A DNA stretch of 49,589 nucleotides, taken from contig NZ_VOBG01000036.1 of NCBI RefSeq assembly GCF_008369295.1, forward strand, positions 1-49,589. Reading direction: 5' to 3'. The position numbers were made by a program, and so were the translations under genes. This stretch comes from Pseudomonas sp. ANT_H4. GTDB lineage: Bacteria; Pseudomonadota; Gammaproteobacteria; Pseudomonadales; Pseudomonadaceae. Positions 7,065-16,428 of the stretch are shown piece by piece. Below the pieces are notes generated by a model that saw nothing but the letters and a program-made list of their open reading frames with translations, searched no databases and was not told where the DNA came from. Position 1 is the first letter of the stretch; the number at the start of each line of letters is the position of its first letter.

Positions 7065-10000
7065 ATGCACCTGCTCAGGACCCAGCCCGGCGGTTTCGTC
7101 TCGGATGACAACATTGCCGACCTTGGACAAACCCCCGCCGACTTGGTGATCCTGTGCAGCGGCGACTCCAGCCTGGCGCTGCTGGCCGAAGCTGCCCAGC
7201 AGTTGCCCGAGGATTACCCGAGCCTGCGCCTGGCCAACCCGATGCAGGTGCAGAACCACGGCTCGGTCGACCTGTATGTCGATGAGGTGCTGCGCCACGC
7301 CAAGGTCATCCTGATTTCGCTGCATGGTGGGATCGGTTATTGGCGTTACGGTATCGAGCGTTTGGTGCAGTTGGCCGAGCGCGGCGTGCAACTGATTTTG
7401 GTGCCAGGTGACGACCGTCCAGACCCGGAACTCAGCGGCCTGAGTACCGTCAGCGCGCAAGAGCGCGATCGGCTCTGGCACTTCCTGCGCCAGGGCGGCC
7501 TGGGCAATGCGCTGGATTTCTATCGCTGCCTGGCCAACGGGTATCTGGGGCGCGACTATGGCTGGTCCGAGCCGCAAATCCTGCCGCGTACGGCGATTTA
7601 TCATCCCCATAAAGCCAACGCGTGCCTGAGTGATTGGCAGGCCGACTGGCAGCCCGATCTTCCCGTGGCAGCAGTGCTGTTCTACCGCTCCCATTTGCAG
7701 GCGGCCAATACCGGCTTTATCGATGTGTTCTGCCAGCGCCTGCAGGCAGCGGGGTTGAACCCATTGCCCATGGCTGTGGCCAGTTTGAAAGAGCCCGGCT
7801 GCCTGACAGTGGTCGAGGACTTGCTGGATGAGGTCCAGGCCGCGGTGATTCTCAACACCACCGGTTTCGCCCAATCCAGCCCCGAAGCGCCGCACTTGCG
7901 ACCGTTTCGCCGCAATATTCCGGTGATCCAGGCCATTTGTGCCCAGGACAACGAACCCGCCTGGCAGGCCAGCGAGCAAGGCCTTGGCCCCCGTGACCTG
8001 GCCATGCACATTGCCTTGCCGGAGCTGGACGGGCGGATCATCAGCCGCCCCATCAGCTTCAAGGACCTGGCTTGGCGCAGCGAGCGCAGCCAGTCCGATG
8101 TGGTGTGCTACCGGGCGCAACCTGAGCGCATGGACTTCGTCGCCGACCTGGCGCGGCGCTGGGTCGACCTGGCGCGGGTGCCTAATGCTGAAAAACGCAT
8201 CGCCCTGATTCTCGCCAATTATCCAACCCGTGATGGCCGCATCGGTAATGGCGTAGGCCTCGATACCCCGGCCGCCGCGCTGAATATTCTGCGGGCGTTG
8301 CAGATTGAAGGTTATCCGCTGCCGGACGTGTTAGCGCAAAGTGGTACGCAACTGATCCAGGACTTGCTGGGCGGTGTCACCAACGACCTCGACAGCCTCG
8401 ACCTGCGTCCCTGCCATCAAAGCCTGGGTTTGGACGACTACGAGGCAATGTTCAATCGCCTGCCTGAAAGCAATCGGCAGGCGGTGCTCGCACGCTGGGG
8501 TTCGCCGCACACCGACCCGATGTTCCGCGACGGGCGCATGATGATCGCCGGCCTGCGCTTGGGCCTGACGTTTATCGGTATCCAGCCGGCCCGGGGTTAT
8601 CAGGTCGACGCCAGCGCGGTGTATCACGACCCGGACCTGGTGCCGCCCCACGGTTACCTGGCGTTCTACTTCTGGTTGCGCCAGACCTACGGCGCCCACG
8701 CAGTGATTCACGTTGGCAAGCACGGCAATCTGGAGTGGTTGCCCGGTAAAGGCGTCGGGCTTTCGGAAAATTGCTGGCCGGATGCATTACTTGGCCCGCT
8801 GCCGAATATCTATCCGTTTATCGTCAATGATCCGGGCGAGGGCGCCCAGGCCAAGCGTCGCACCCAGGCGGTGATCATCGACCACCTGATGCCGCCGCTG
8901 ACCCGCGCCGAAACATACGGCCCATTGCGTAACCTGGAACTGTTGGCCGACGAGTATTACGAAGCGCAACTGCTCGACCCGCGTCGAGCCAGGGAGCTGC
9001 AAAAGGACATTCTCAAGCTGGTGCGGGAAACTCGCATCGACCAAGAGTTGGCGCTGGACGAAAACCTCGACAGCGACGCCGATGCGGCGATCTGGCTGCC
9101 GCGCCTGGATACTTACCTGTGTGATCTGAAGGAGTCGCAGATTCGCGACGGCTTGCATATCTTCGGTGAATCACCCGTTGGCCGCTTGCGCATCGACACG
9201 TTGCTGGCTTTGCTACGCATTCCCCGTGGCGATGGCCGTGGTCCGCAATCGAGTTTGCTGCGGGTGTTGGCCAAGGCTTTCGAGCTGGGCTTCGATCCGC
9301 TGGATTGCGCCCTGGCCGAACCCTGGACCGGGCCTCGCCCCGAGGTATTACACACGATCGATCCACAATTGTGGCGCACCGCTGGCGACACCCGTGAGCG
9401 CCTGGAACTGTATGCCGCGCGCTTGATTGAGCAGGCGCTTGAAGGGCCGGTCGAGCAACTTGAAGAACCCGGCTGGCACGACGTCAAGGCGGTGATCGAA
9501 AGCCTGCGCATCGTCGTCGCTCCGCGCCTGGATGCCTGCGGCCCGGCGGAGATGCGCGGCTTGCTGGATGCCCTGAGCGGGCGCTTCGTCCCCGCCGGTC
9601 CCAGCGGAGCGCCCAGCCGTGGTCGGTTGGACGTGCTGCCCACTGGGCGTAATTTTTTCTCGGTGGACGTGCGCAACCTGCCGACCACCACCGCCTGGCG
9701 CATTGGCTTCCAGTCAGCCAGCCTGATTCTTGAGCGACACCTGCAAGACCATGGAGACCATCTGCGTCAGCTCGGCCTGTCGGTGTGGGGCACTGCTACC
9801 ATGCGTACCGGCGGCGATGACATCGCCCAGGCCATGGCGCTGATGGGCGTGCGCCCTGTGTGGGCCACCGGCAGTCAGCGGGTGGATGACTTTGAAATCT
9901 TGCCGTTGAGCCTGCTGGACCGTCCGCGTGTTGATGTCACGTTACGGGTCTCGGGGTTTTTTCGCGATGCCTTCGCCAACCTGATCCGGTTGTTTGATGC

Positions 10001-10838
10001 TGCGGTGCAAGCGGTCGCCGCGTTGGATGAGCCTGATGATATGAACCCGCTGGCTGCCAAGGTGCGCAGCGAGCGAGAGGCCTTGCGCTTGTCCGGTCTG
10101 GATGAAGAAGCCGCTGCCAAGCAGGCCGGCTGGCGAATCTTCGGGGCGAAACCGGGTGCTTACGGCGCTGGCGTGCAGGGCGCAATCGACGGTCGTCTGT
10201 GGCAGAGCCGCGAAGACCTGGCCGAGGTGTACCTCAATTGGGGTGGTTACGCTTATGGCGGCTCCGATGAAGGTACCGCCGCCCGCGAACAGTTCGCCCA
10301 GCGTCTGAGCCAGGTCCAGGCGGTGTTGCAGAACCAGGACAATCGCGAGCACGACCTGCTTGATTCCAACGATTACTACCAGTTTCAGGGTGGCATGCTC
10401 GCCGCCGTGGAAACCCTGAGTGGCGACAAGGCCGCCAGTTATCATGGCGACCACAGCCAGCCGGACCTGCCGAAAATCCGCACCTTGAAGGAAGAGCTGA
10501 ACCGGGTGATCCGCGCCCGTGCAGCGAATCCCAAGTGGATCGAAGGGGTCAAGCGCCATGGCTATAAAGGCGCGTTCGAGATGGCGGCAACGGTCGATAA
10601 CCTGTTTGCCTTTGACGCCACCACCGCGCTGATCGACGATCACCAGTACGCGCTGTTGGCCGACGCCTATTTGCTCGACCCTGACACCCGTGCTTTCGTG
10701 CAGCAACATAATCCCGACGCCTTGCGCGATATGACCGAACGCATGCTGGAAGCCCAGCAGCGGGGTATGTGGCAGGAGCCTGGAGCGTACCGCGAGGCGT
10801 TGGAAAATTTGTTGTTGGATATAGAAGAAGACAACTGA
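7065..10838 (+). CDS. cobN: Cobaltochelatase large subunit CobN
   Basis: This 1257-residue protein has the length and layout of CobN/BchH-type chelatase large subunits. Recognisable segments include SLHGGIGYW in the N-terminal region, HVGKHGNLEWLPGKG and SENCWPDALLG in the catalytic middle, and GTATMRTGGDDIAQAMALMG with RPVWATGSQRV toward the C-terminus. CobN binds hydrogenobyrinic acid a,c-diamide and inserts Co2+ at the expense of ATP hydrolysed by the AAA+ partner subunits. The start is 3 nt after cobW, and the partner subunits follow 26 nt downstream. Confidence 0.97.
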   Translation: MHLLRTQPGGFVSDDNIADLGQTPADLVILCSGDSSLALLAEAAQQLPEDYPSLRLANPMQVQNHGSVDLYVDEVLRHAKVILISLHGGIGYWRYGIERLVQLAERGVQLILVPGDDRPDPELSGLSTVSAQERDRLWHFLRQGGLGNALDFYRCLANGYLGRDYGWSEPQILPRTAIYHPHKANACLSDWQADWQPDLPVAAVLFYRSHLQAANTGFIDVFCQRLQAAGLNPLPMAVASLKEPGCLTVVEDLLDEVQAAVILNTTGFAQSSPEAPHLRPFRRNIPVIQAICAQDNEPAWQASEQGLGPRDLAMHIALPELDGRIISRPISFKDLAWRSERSQSDVVCYRAQPERMDFVADLARRWVDLARVPNAEKRIALILANYPTRDGRIGNGVGLDTPAAALNILRALQIEGYPLPDVLAQSGTQLIQDLLGGVTNDLDSLDLRPCHQSLGLDDYEAMFNRLPESNRQAVLARWGSPHTDPMFRDGRMMIAGLRLGLTFIGIQPARGYQVDASAVYHDPDLVPPHGYLAFYFWLRQTYGAHAVIHVGKHGNLEWLPGKGVGLSENCWPDALLGPLPNIYPFIVNDPGEGAQAKRRTQAVIIDHLMPPLTRAETYGPLRNLELLADEYYEAQLLDPRRARELQKDILKLVRETRIDQELALDENLDSDADAAIWLPRLDTYLCDLKESQIRDGLHIFGESPVGRLRIDTLLALLRIPRGDGRGPQSSLLRVLAKAFELGFDPLDCALAEPWTGPRPEVLHTIDPQLWRTAGDTRERLELYAARLIEQALEGPVEQLEEPGWHDVKAVIESLRIVVAPRLDACGPAEMRGLLDALSGRFVPAGPSGAPSRGRLDVLPTGRNFFSVDVRNLPTTTAWRIGFQSASLILERHLQDHGDHLRQLGLSVWGTATMRTGGDDIAQAMALMGVRPVWATGSQRVDDFEILPLSLLDRPRVDVTLRVSGFFRDAFANLIRLFDAAVQAVAALDEPDDMNPLAAKVRSEREALRLSGLDEEAAAKQAGWRIFGAKPGAYGAGVQGAIDGRLWQSREDLAEVYLNWGGYAYGGSDEGTAAREQFAQRLSQVQAVLQNQDNREHDLLDSNDYYQFQGGMLAAVETLSGDKAASYHGDHSQPDLPKIRTLKEELNRVIRARAANPKWIEGVKRHGYKGAFEMAATVDNLFAFDATTALIDDHQYALLADAYLLDPDTRAFVQQHNPDALRDMTERMLEAQQRGMWQEPGAYREALENLLLDIEEDN

Positions 10839-10864
10839 GTCACAGCACTCACCGAGAACTCGCG

Positions 10865-11869
10865 ATGACTGATACCCCTCATTTCCCGCTGTCCGCCGTT
10901 GTCGGCGCCGATGACCTCAAGCTGGCCCTGTGCCTGACCGCCATCGACCCGAAAATCGGCGGGGTACTGATCGAAGGCCCGCGCGGCATGGCCAAGTCCA
11001 CCTTGGCCCGTGGCCTGGCGGACCTGTTGGCCAGCGGTCAGTTCGTCACGCTGCCCTTGGGCGCCACCGAAGAACGGCTGATAGGCACCCTCGACCTCGA
11101 CGCGGCGCTGGGCGAAGGCCGGGCACAGTTTTCCCCTGGCGTGCTGGCCAAGGCCGACGGCGGCGTGCTTTATGTCGATGAGGTCAACCTGTTGCCCGAT
11201 CATCTGGTGGACCTGCTGTTGGACGTGGCCGCCAGCGGCACCAACCTGATCGAACGTGACGGCATTTCCCATCGGCATTCAGCGCGCTTCGTACTGATCG
11301 GCACCATGAACCCGGAAGAAGGCGAGTTGCGCCCGCAGTTGCTCGACCGCTTTGGGCTCAACGTGGCCCTGAGTGGGCAAACCCTGCCTGCCGAACGTGG
11401 GCAGATCATCCGCCGCCGCCTGGATTTCGACAGCGATCCCCAAGGGTTCTGCGCGCAGTGGGCTGATCAACAGGCGGCGCTGCGTGAGCGTTGCACCCAG
11501 GCGCGGGCAGTGCTGGAAAGTATTCCCCTGGATGACCAGGCGTTGGCCGAGATCACTGAGCGTTGCTTTGCCGCTGGGGTCGATGGTTTGCGTGCCGACC
11601 TGGTCTGGCTGCGTGGCGCTCGAGCCCATGCCGCGTGGCGTGGGGCTGGCACCATCAGCGTGGAAGATATCGAGGCCGTGGCTGAGTTCGCCCTGCGTCA
11701 CCGCCGTGAGGAACACTCCCCGCCGGCGAGCCCGCCCAATACAGGTCAATCATCGAAACCAGCCGACTCATCGCCTGCCCAGGGCCAAGGGCTGTGGGGC
11801 GATATGCCTGCGCCCGCATTGTCGGTCGGTGCTCGGCGGGATGTTCCAACCTGGCCAAAAAAGCCCTAG
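10865..11869 (+). CDS. ChlI-like AAA+ ATPase, cobaltochelatase small subunit
   Basis: The 334-residue AAA+ protein belongs to the magnesium-chelatase ChlI/BchI family. Walker A is GPRGMAKST at 38-46 and Walker B is VLYVDEVN at 101-108; sensor and arginine-finger regions follow in GTMNPEEGELRPQLLDRFGL. Standing after cobN, with no cobS or cobT in the cluster, it is expected to supply the ATPase ring for cobalt insertion. The ATG at 10865 has GAGAACTCGCG before it, and longer starts would run into cobN. Its last codons, CCA AAA AAG CCC TAG, include a canonical -1 slippery heptamer (11857-11863) followed by a strong stem-loop. The frame probably also yields a longer product fused to the VWA domain encoded downstream. 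Confidence 0.93.
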   Translation: MTDTPHFPLSAVVGADDLKLALCLTAIDPKIGGVLIEGPRGMAKSTLARGLADLLASGQFVTLPLGATEERLIGTLDLDAALGEGRAQFSPGVLAKADGGVLYVDEVNLLPDHLVDLLLDVAASGTNLIERDGISHRHSARFVLIGTMNPEEGELRPQLLDRFGLNVALSGQTLPAERGQIIRRRLDFDSDPQGFCAQWADQQAALRERCTQARAVLESIPLDDQALAEITERCFAAGVDGLRADLVWLRGARAHAAWRGAGTISVEDIEAVAEFALRHRREEHSPPASPPNTGQSSKPADSSPAQGQGLWGDMPAPALSVGARRDVPTWPKKP

Positions 11870-11904
11870 GCATTCGCCCTCGACCTGACGCGGGGGCGGA
11901 TGCC
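11857..11904 (+). promoter_or_regulatory. Programmed -1 ribosomal frameshift signal
   Basis: The heptamer A_AAA_AAG (11857-11863) is in the correct phase of the ChlI frame and is followed one codon later by TAG. After a 5-nt spacer, GGCATTCGCCCTCG (11869-11882) pairs with CGGGGGCGGATGCC (11891-11904). That gives a 14-bp stem with two G-U wobbles and an 8-nt loop. The -1 frame entered at 11863 (GCC CTA GGC) is exactly the open VWA frame. No other start in that frame looks convincing. A -1 event gives a fused protein of about 553 residues. Confidence 0.88.
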
Positions 11905-12525
11905 CGACCCAAGGCGGGTCGATTGGACAAGGGCAGACAAGGGCAGGCGCGAACCGCCAGCGAGGGCTCGATCAATTGGCCGGGTACCTTGCTCGGCGGG
12001 CGACCGCAACGCCGTGAGGATTTGCTGTACCGCCTGCGCAACCGCTCACCCCATGAGTTATGGCTGGTGATTGTCGATGCCTCGGCGTCTACTCGGCGGC
12101 ATCAAGCACTGAGCGACGCCAAGGGCTTGCTGGCGCAGGTGTTTGATGATGCTTATCGCCAGCGCGCCCGGATGGCGTTGCTGACGGTGAGCGGCCAGTT
12201 GCCCAAATGGCAGGTGCAGGGGTTGAAGGCGGCAAAAGGGCTGAGCCGGTGGCTCGACGAACTCGGCGCTGGCGGCGGCACGCCATTGCTGGCGGCACTT
12301 GGCGAGGCCAGCGACTGGCTGGTTGCCCGGCGCAAACGCTATCCGGCGGAGCAGCAGCGGTTGCTGGTGATCACTGATGGGCGACTTAAGGATGTGATGG
12401 GATTAGCGCAGCTCGACTGTCCGGGATTACTGGTGGATATCGAGCGGGGGCCGATCAGGCTGGGTCGCGCCAAAGAGCTGGCTCTCGGGTTGAATGTGGA
12501 TTATCGGCATATCGATAGCCTTTAA
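11863..12525 (+). CDS. ChlD-like VWA domain, read by -1 frameshift from chlI
   Basis: These 220 codons encode a low-complexity, charged linker (first ~50 residues) and a von Willebrand A domain. The VWA domain has a MIDAS set: VDASAST, the GGGTPLLAALGE threonine and VITDGRL. That is the C-terminal half of ChlD/CobT-type medium subunits. The open frame extends back to GTG 11794 inside chlI, but that codon has no well-placed ribosome binding site and there is no ATG. The more likely product is a fusion with the ChlI-like ATPase through the slippery site at 11857-11863. The medium subunit would bridge CobN and the small-subunit ring. Independent initiation at a rare start remains possible. Confidence 0.88.
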   Translation, partial: ALGIRPRPDAGADARPKAGRLDKGRQGQARTASEGSINWPGTLLGGRPQRREDLLYRLRNRSPHELWLVIVDASASTRRHQALSDAKGLLAQVFDDAYRQRARMALLTVSGQLPKWQVQGLKAAKGLSRWLDELGAGGGTPLLAALGEASDWLVARRKRYPAEQQRLLVITDGRLKDVMGLAQLDCPGLLVDIERGPIRLGRAKELALGLNVDYRHIDSL

Positions 12526-12576
12526 CGGCGCACTCATTGTTCCTCATAGCTGTCGAGCCCAATTCCAGAATCTCAT

Positions 12577-13527
12577 TCAACCAGCACCCGGCACATTCGG
12601 CCAAAGGTCTGCCACCAGAAATAACCGCTCGGCTTCCTCCCAATCGCCTGCGCTATTTTCAGCCAGTCGTACCAGCAGTTGCGCCGGCGCTATTGGGTCC
12701 AGCTGCGCCAGCCAGCCTCGCATCTGCTCTTCATTCCACACCTGATCAGCCGGGTAATGCGCGGGCGCGAGCCAGGCATGGCGGGGCAAAGGCTGCCAGC
12801 GTCCAGGCGGGCTTTGTTTGGTAAACCTTGGCCAGTCCCGCTGATGCAACCAACGCCCATTCAAGTGCTGCGGATGCGCACCAGTCGGAGCCTGGGCAAT
12901 ACCAGGCCACGGATACAGCAAGTACCCGCCCAGCCACAAGTGTGCATCAAAGTGCTGGATACCCAGCGCTGCCAGGGCTTCACGGCTTTCCGGGCGGGCG
13001 GAAATTGGCAATTGATGCTGCGCCAGGTGAGCCAGCTTGCGGTCCAGCCGATCGTGACAGCCAGGCCCCAGCCATTGCGCTGTATCGCGGCCGTCACCCT
13101 CTGCAGGTCCCAGATACAGCTTGATAGCCAGTTCCAAGTGATGCACGCCGTCGCGGTCACGCAGCAATATGTCCAACTCACCCAAGGTATGCCCGGCCTG
13201 GCGGATCGGCAGGTTGGCGGCAAGCAGTTCCACTCCCGGCGCGTGCTGCACGGCGAATTGCCACAACCGCTCGTAATACAAGCCCAGGCGCCGGGTTCGG
13301 GCCTGGTTCAACCAGTGCTGCAAGGCGCTGCTGTCCTGGTCCAACTGGTGCAGCCATTGTTCCAACTGGTGCGGTGCTTGCACCCAATCGCTGCCTGCCA
13401 GCGGATGGCGTTGCGGCCAGGGTGTTTGCGCCAGCATCGGTGGGGCGAGTATCACCCACGCTAGGTCGCGTACCTCGGGGTGGCACAGCTGGCGGGGCAG
13501 GTTCTGTAAATCAGCGAACAAAGTCAT
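12577..13527 (-). CDS. DUF1853 family protein
   Basis: This 316-residue protein matches the DUF1853 family of gammaproteobacteria, whose function is unknown. A segment around 115-140 (LGELDILLRDRDGVHHLELAIKL is split here: GELDILLRD then HHLELAIKLYL) resembles the D...ExK core of PD-(D/E)xK nucleases, but the lysine spacing is only suggestive. No signal peptide or membrane segment is seen. It is convergent with the chelatase operon (51 bp apart) and divergent from nadK (143 bp). A nuclease role is an inference from the motif only. Confidence 0.85.
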   Translation of the reverse strand: MTLFADLQNLPRQLCHPEVRDLAWVILAPPMLAQTPWPQRHPLAGSDWVQAPHQLEQWLHQLDQDSSALQHWLNQARTRRLGLYYERLWQFAVQHAPGVELLAANLPIRQAGHTLGELDILLRDRDGVHHLELAIKLYLGPAEGDGRDTAQWLGPGCHDRLDRKLAHLAQHQLPISARPESREALAALGIQHFDAHLWLGGYLLYPWPGIAQAPTGAHPQHLNGRWLHQRDWPRFTKQSPPGRWQPLPRHAWLAPAHYPADQVWNEEQMRGWLAQLDPIAPAQLLVRLAENSAGDWEEAERLFLVADLWPNVPGAG

Positions 13528-13670
13528 GGTGCGAGCATAGCCTTTTACGCGGGCATGCGTGGCTGAGAACCGTTGTCGTCTGGCCTTTGCGGCTACAAAG
13601 GATTTTGTCTAACGCCGCCTTTCGCCCATAATCGTTCTTTTTTGCCAGACCCCAACCCTGCAGGAGCCCC

Positions 13671-14561
13671 ATGGAGCAATTTCGCAATATCGGCATTATC
13701 GGTCGCCTGGGCAGTACACAGGCCCTGGATACCGTCCGCCGGCTGAAGAAGTTTCTGCTTGAGCGCCACCTGCATGTGATTCTCGAAGACACTATCGCCG
13801 AGATTCTGCCGGGCCATGGCCTGCAAACCTCTTCGCGCAAGATGCTCGGCGAAGTCTGCGACATGGTCATCGTGGTCGGCGGCGACGGCAGCCTGCTGGG
13901 CGCTGCGCGCGCGCTGGCCCGGCATAACGTGCCGGTGCTGGGGATCAACCGTGGCAGCCTGGGGTTTCTCACCGACATTCGCCCCGATGAGCTGGAAGTC
14001 GAAGTGGCCAAGGTGCTCGACGGCCATTACCTGGTGGAAAACCGCTTCCTGCTGCAGGCCGAAGTGCGCCGCCACGGCGAAGCCATTGGCCAGGGCGATG
14101 CCCTCAACGATGTGGTGCTGCACCCCGGCAAGTCGACGCGGATGATCGAGTTCGAACTGTACATCGACGGCCAGTTTGTCTGCAGCCAGAAGGCCGATGG
14201 CCTGATCGTCGCCACGCCCACGGGTTCCACGGCCTACGCGCTGTCGGCGGGTGGCCCGATCATGCACCCCAAGCTCGACGCCATTGTGATCGTGCCGATG
14301 TACCCCCATATGTTGTCCAGCAGGCCCATCGTGGTCGACGGCAACAGTGAGCTGAAAATCGTGGTGTCCAAAGACATGCAGATATACCCGCAAGTCTCCT
14401 GTGATGGGCAGAACCATTTTACCTGCGCCCCCGGTGACACCATCACCGTCAGCAAGAAGGCGCAGAAACTGCGGCTGATCCACCCACTGGACCACAACTA
14501 TTACGAAGTTTGCCGGACCAAGCTGGGCTGGGGCAGCCGCTTGGGGGGTGGAGGCGACTGA
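13671..14561 (+). CDS. nadK: NAD kinase
   Basis: This 296-residue ATP-dependent NAD kinase makes NADP+. The diagnostic GGDGS lies at 70-74 in VVGGDGSLLGAAR. The conserved NDVVLHPGKS and the TPTGSTAYALSAGGPIM segment, which builds the nucleotide site, follow in the usual order. The ATG is preceded by CAGGAGCCCC, a good ribosome binding site. It heads a tight run with a metallophosphoesterase (1-nt TGATG overlap) and a rhomboid protease (4-nt overlap), so the three are probably one transcript. Confidence 0.97.
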   Translation: MEQFRNIGIIGRLGSTQALDTVRRLKKFLLERHLHVILEDTIAEILPGHGLQTSSRKMLGEVCDMVIVVGGDGSLLGAARALARHNVPVLGINRGSLGFLTDIRPDELEVEVAKVLDGHYLVENRFLLQAEVRRHGEAIGQGDALNDVVLHPGKSTRMIEFELYIDGQFVCSQKADGLIVATPTGSTAYALSAGGPIMHPKLDAIVIVPMYPHMLSSRPIVVDGNSELKIVVSKDMQIYPQVSCDGQNHFTCAPGDTITVSKKAQKLRLIHPLDHNYYEVCRTKLGWGSRLGGGGD

Positions 14562-15532
14562 TGCTCGATCCCGCGCGTAGCTACGACCTGATTGGTGACG
14601 TGCACGGTTGCGCTCATACCCTTGAGCACTTGCTCGACCTGTTGGGTTACCACAAACAGGGCGGCACCTGGCGCCACCCATCGCGCATGGCCGTGTTCCT
14701 CGGCGATATCATCGACCGCGGCCCGCGCATCCGTGAAGCCCTGCATATCGTCCACGACATGACCGAGGCCGGCCAGGCGCTGTGCATCATGGGCAACCAT
14801 GAGTTCAACGCCCTGGGCTGGAGTACGCCAGCGCCGCCGGGCAGCAGCAAACAGTTTGTGCGCGAGCGCACGCCACGCCACGCTCGGCTGATCCACGAGA
14901 CCTTGGAGCAGTTCGAACAGCACCCGGCAGACTGGCATGACTTCCTCGGCTGGTTCTACGACATGCCGCTGTTTGTCGATGCCGGGCGCTTTCGCGTGGT
15001 ACACGCCTGCTGGGACGACGGTTTTATCGCACCCCTGCGTGCGCACTTCCCTGACGGCTGCATTGACCAGCATTTCCTGCAAGCCGCTGCGGTGCCGGGC
15101 AGTTTCGCCAGCAATGCCTTCGACCGTCTGCTGCGGGGCACTGACATGCGCCTGCCGGACGGCTTGACGCTGACCGGTGGCGATGGCCTGACACGGTCAT
15201 TTTTCCGCACCAAGTTCTGGGAAGACGACCCGAAAACCTACGGCGATATCGTGTTCCAGCCCGATGCACTGCCGGAACCGGTGGCAGCTACGCCGCTGTC
15301 TTCCACTGAAAAGAGTTCCCTGCTGCGCTATGGCGTCGACGAGCCATTGCTGTTCGTCGGCCATTACTGGCGCAGTGGCAAGCCGGCGCCAATCCGTCCC
15401 AACCTGGCCTGCCTGGATTACAGCGCCGTGCTGTACGGAAAACTGGTCGCTTATCGGCTGGATCAGGAAAGTCGTCTGGACCCGCACAAGTTTGTCTGGG
15501 TCGATGTCGAGCGCCCTGAGGTGATTTCATGA
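14561..15532 (+). CDS. Calcineurin-like metallophosphoesterase
   Basis: The 323-residue protein carries the metal-binding series of the PPP/ApaH-like phosphoesterases: GDVHG at 12-16, GDIIDRG at 48-54 and GNHE at 78-81. Later histidines in VVHACWDD and FVGHYW complete the di-metal site. Relatives include symmetrical diadenosine tetraphosphatases and protein phosphatases; the true substrate here is unknown. Its start overlaps the nadK stop in TGATG and its stop overlaps the next start in ATGA, indicating coupled translation. A nucleotide-related substrate would fit the link with nadK but is not shown. Confidence 0.9.
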   Translation: MLDPARSYDLIGDVHGCAHTLEHLLDLLGYHKQGGTWRHPSRMAVFLGDIIDRGPRIREALHIVHDMTEAGQALCIMGNHEFNALGWSTPAPPGSSKQFVRERTPRHARLIHETLEQFEQHPADWHDFLGWFYDMPLFVDAGRFRVVHACWDDGFIAPLRAHFPDGCIDQHFLQAAAVPGSFASNAFDRLLRGTDMRLPDGLTLTGGDGLTRSFFRTKFWEDDPKTYGDIVFQPDALPEPVAATPLSSTEKSSLLRYGVDEPLLFVGHYWRSGKPAPIRPNLACLDYSAVLYGKLVAYRLDQESRLDPHKFVWVDVERPEVIS

Positions 15533-16398
15533 GTACCGTTGCAGTATTGCGCTTGCCCTTGACCGTGGACTTGGGTGGTTTCGTCAAACTGTTGCAGCGC
15601 ATGCAAGTGCCCCATCGCGTCAGTGAGGAAGCAGGGGAGCAGGTGCTGTGGGTGCCTGATGCCATCAGCGAGGATGTGCGGACCCTGTATCAGCGTTTTC
15701 CCGCTGGTGATCCGCAGCAGCAACTGGATGTTCCAGAAGCGCCAGTCGCCAAGCGCCCTGGTTTTCTCCAGCAACTGCGCCATAGCCCGCTGACTGCAGC
15801 AATTTTGTTGCTCAGCCTGATCGTCGGCGCGGTGACCATGCTCGGCGATAACCTGCAAACCATGAGCTGGCTGACCTTCCTGGACTTCCATGTAGCCGGC
15901 GAGTATCTGTATTTCACACCCCTGGCCGACAGCCTGGCGGCGGGGCAGTGGTGGCGGTTGGTGACGCCGATGCTGATCCACTTCGGCATCCTCCACCTGG
16001 CCATGAACGGCATGTGGTACTGGGAGCTGGGGCGGCGCATCGAGTCGCACCAGGGCAGTATCAATCTGCTGGGCCTGACCCTGTTGTTCAGCCTGGTCTC
16101 CAACTACGCTCAGTACTATTTCGGCGGTCCCGGCCTGTTTGGCGGGTTGTCCGGCGTGCTGTATGGCCTGCTGGGACATTGCTGGATCTATCAAATGCTT
16201 TCGCCAAACCCGGCGTATCGCCTGCCCCGTGGGGTGCTGGTGATGATGCTGGTGTGGTTGCTGCTTTGCCTGTCGGGCCTGGTCTCGATGATCGGTTTCG
16301 GCGAAATCGCCAACGCCGCCCACGTTGGCGGGTTGGTAGTGGGTTGCCTGACCGGCTTGTTGGGCGGGCTGTACAGCCGCCGCAAACAAGCCCTTTGA
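15529..16398 (+). CDS. Rhomboid family intramembrane serine protease
   Basis: This 289-residue protein has a cytoplasmic N-terminal domain (about 1-80) followed by six transmembrane helices, the GlpG plan. The catalytic serine is Ser208 in GGLSGVLYG and the catalytic histidine is His265 in AHVGG. HFGILHLAMN (151-160) supplies the oxyanion-hole His and Asn. Rhomboids cleave membrane proteins within or near their transmembrane helices; no substrate can be inferred. Translation is coupled to the phosphoesterase by a 4-nt overlap. Confidence 0.94.
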   Translation: MSTVAVLRLPLTVDLGGFVKLLQRMQVPHRVSEEAGEQVLWVPDAISEDVRTLYQRFPAGDPQQQLDVPEAPVAKRPGFLQQLRHSPLTAAILLLSLIVGAVTMLGDNLQTMSWLTFLDFHVAGEYLYFTPLADSLAAGQWWRLVTPMLIHFGILHLAMNGMWYWELGRRIESHQGSINLLGLTLLFSLVSNYAQYYFGGPGLFGGLSGVLYGLLGHCWIYQMLSPNPAYRLPRGVLVMMLVWLLLCLSGLVSMIGFGEIANAAHVGGLVVGCLTGLLGGLYSRRKQAL

Positions 16399-16428
16399 AT
16401 ATCTCCTAATTAGTTAAGGAAGAGTCTT

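Noticed and set aside
11794..11869. GTG 11794 as an ordinary start of a separate ChlD protein
   Set aside because: AAGGG lies only 2 nt from the codon. The N-terminal 23 residues would be non-conserved, and the frameshift signal explains the overlap better.
11857..11869. A sequencing error in the A run between chlI and chlD
   Set aside because: The heptamer phase, spacer length and 14-bp stem together are unlikely by chance and match a known recoding pattern.
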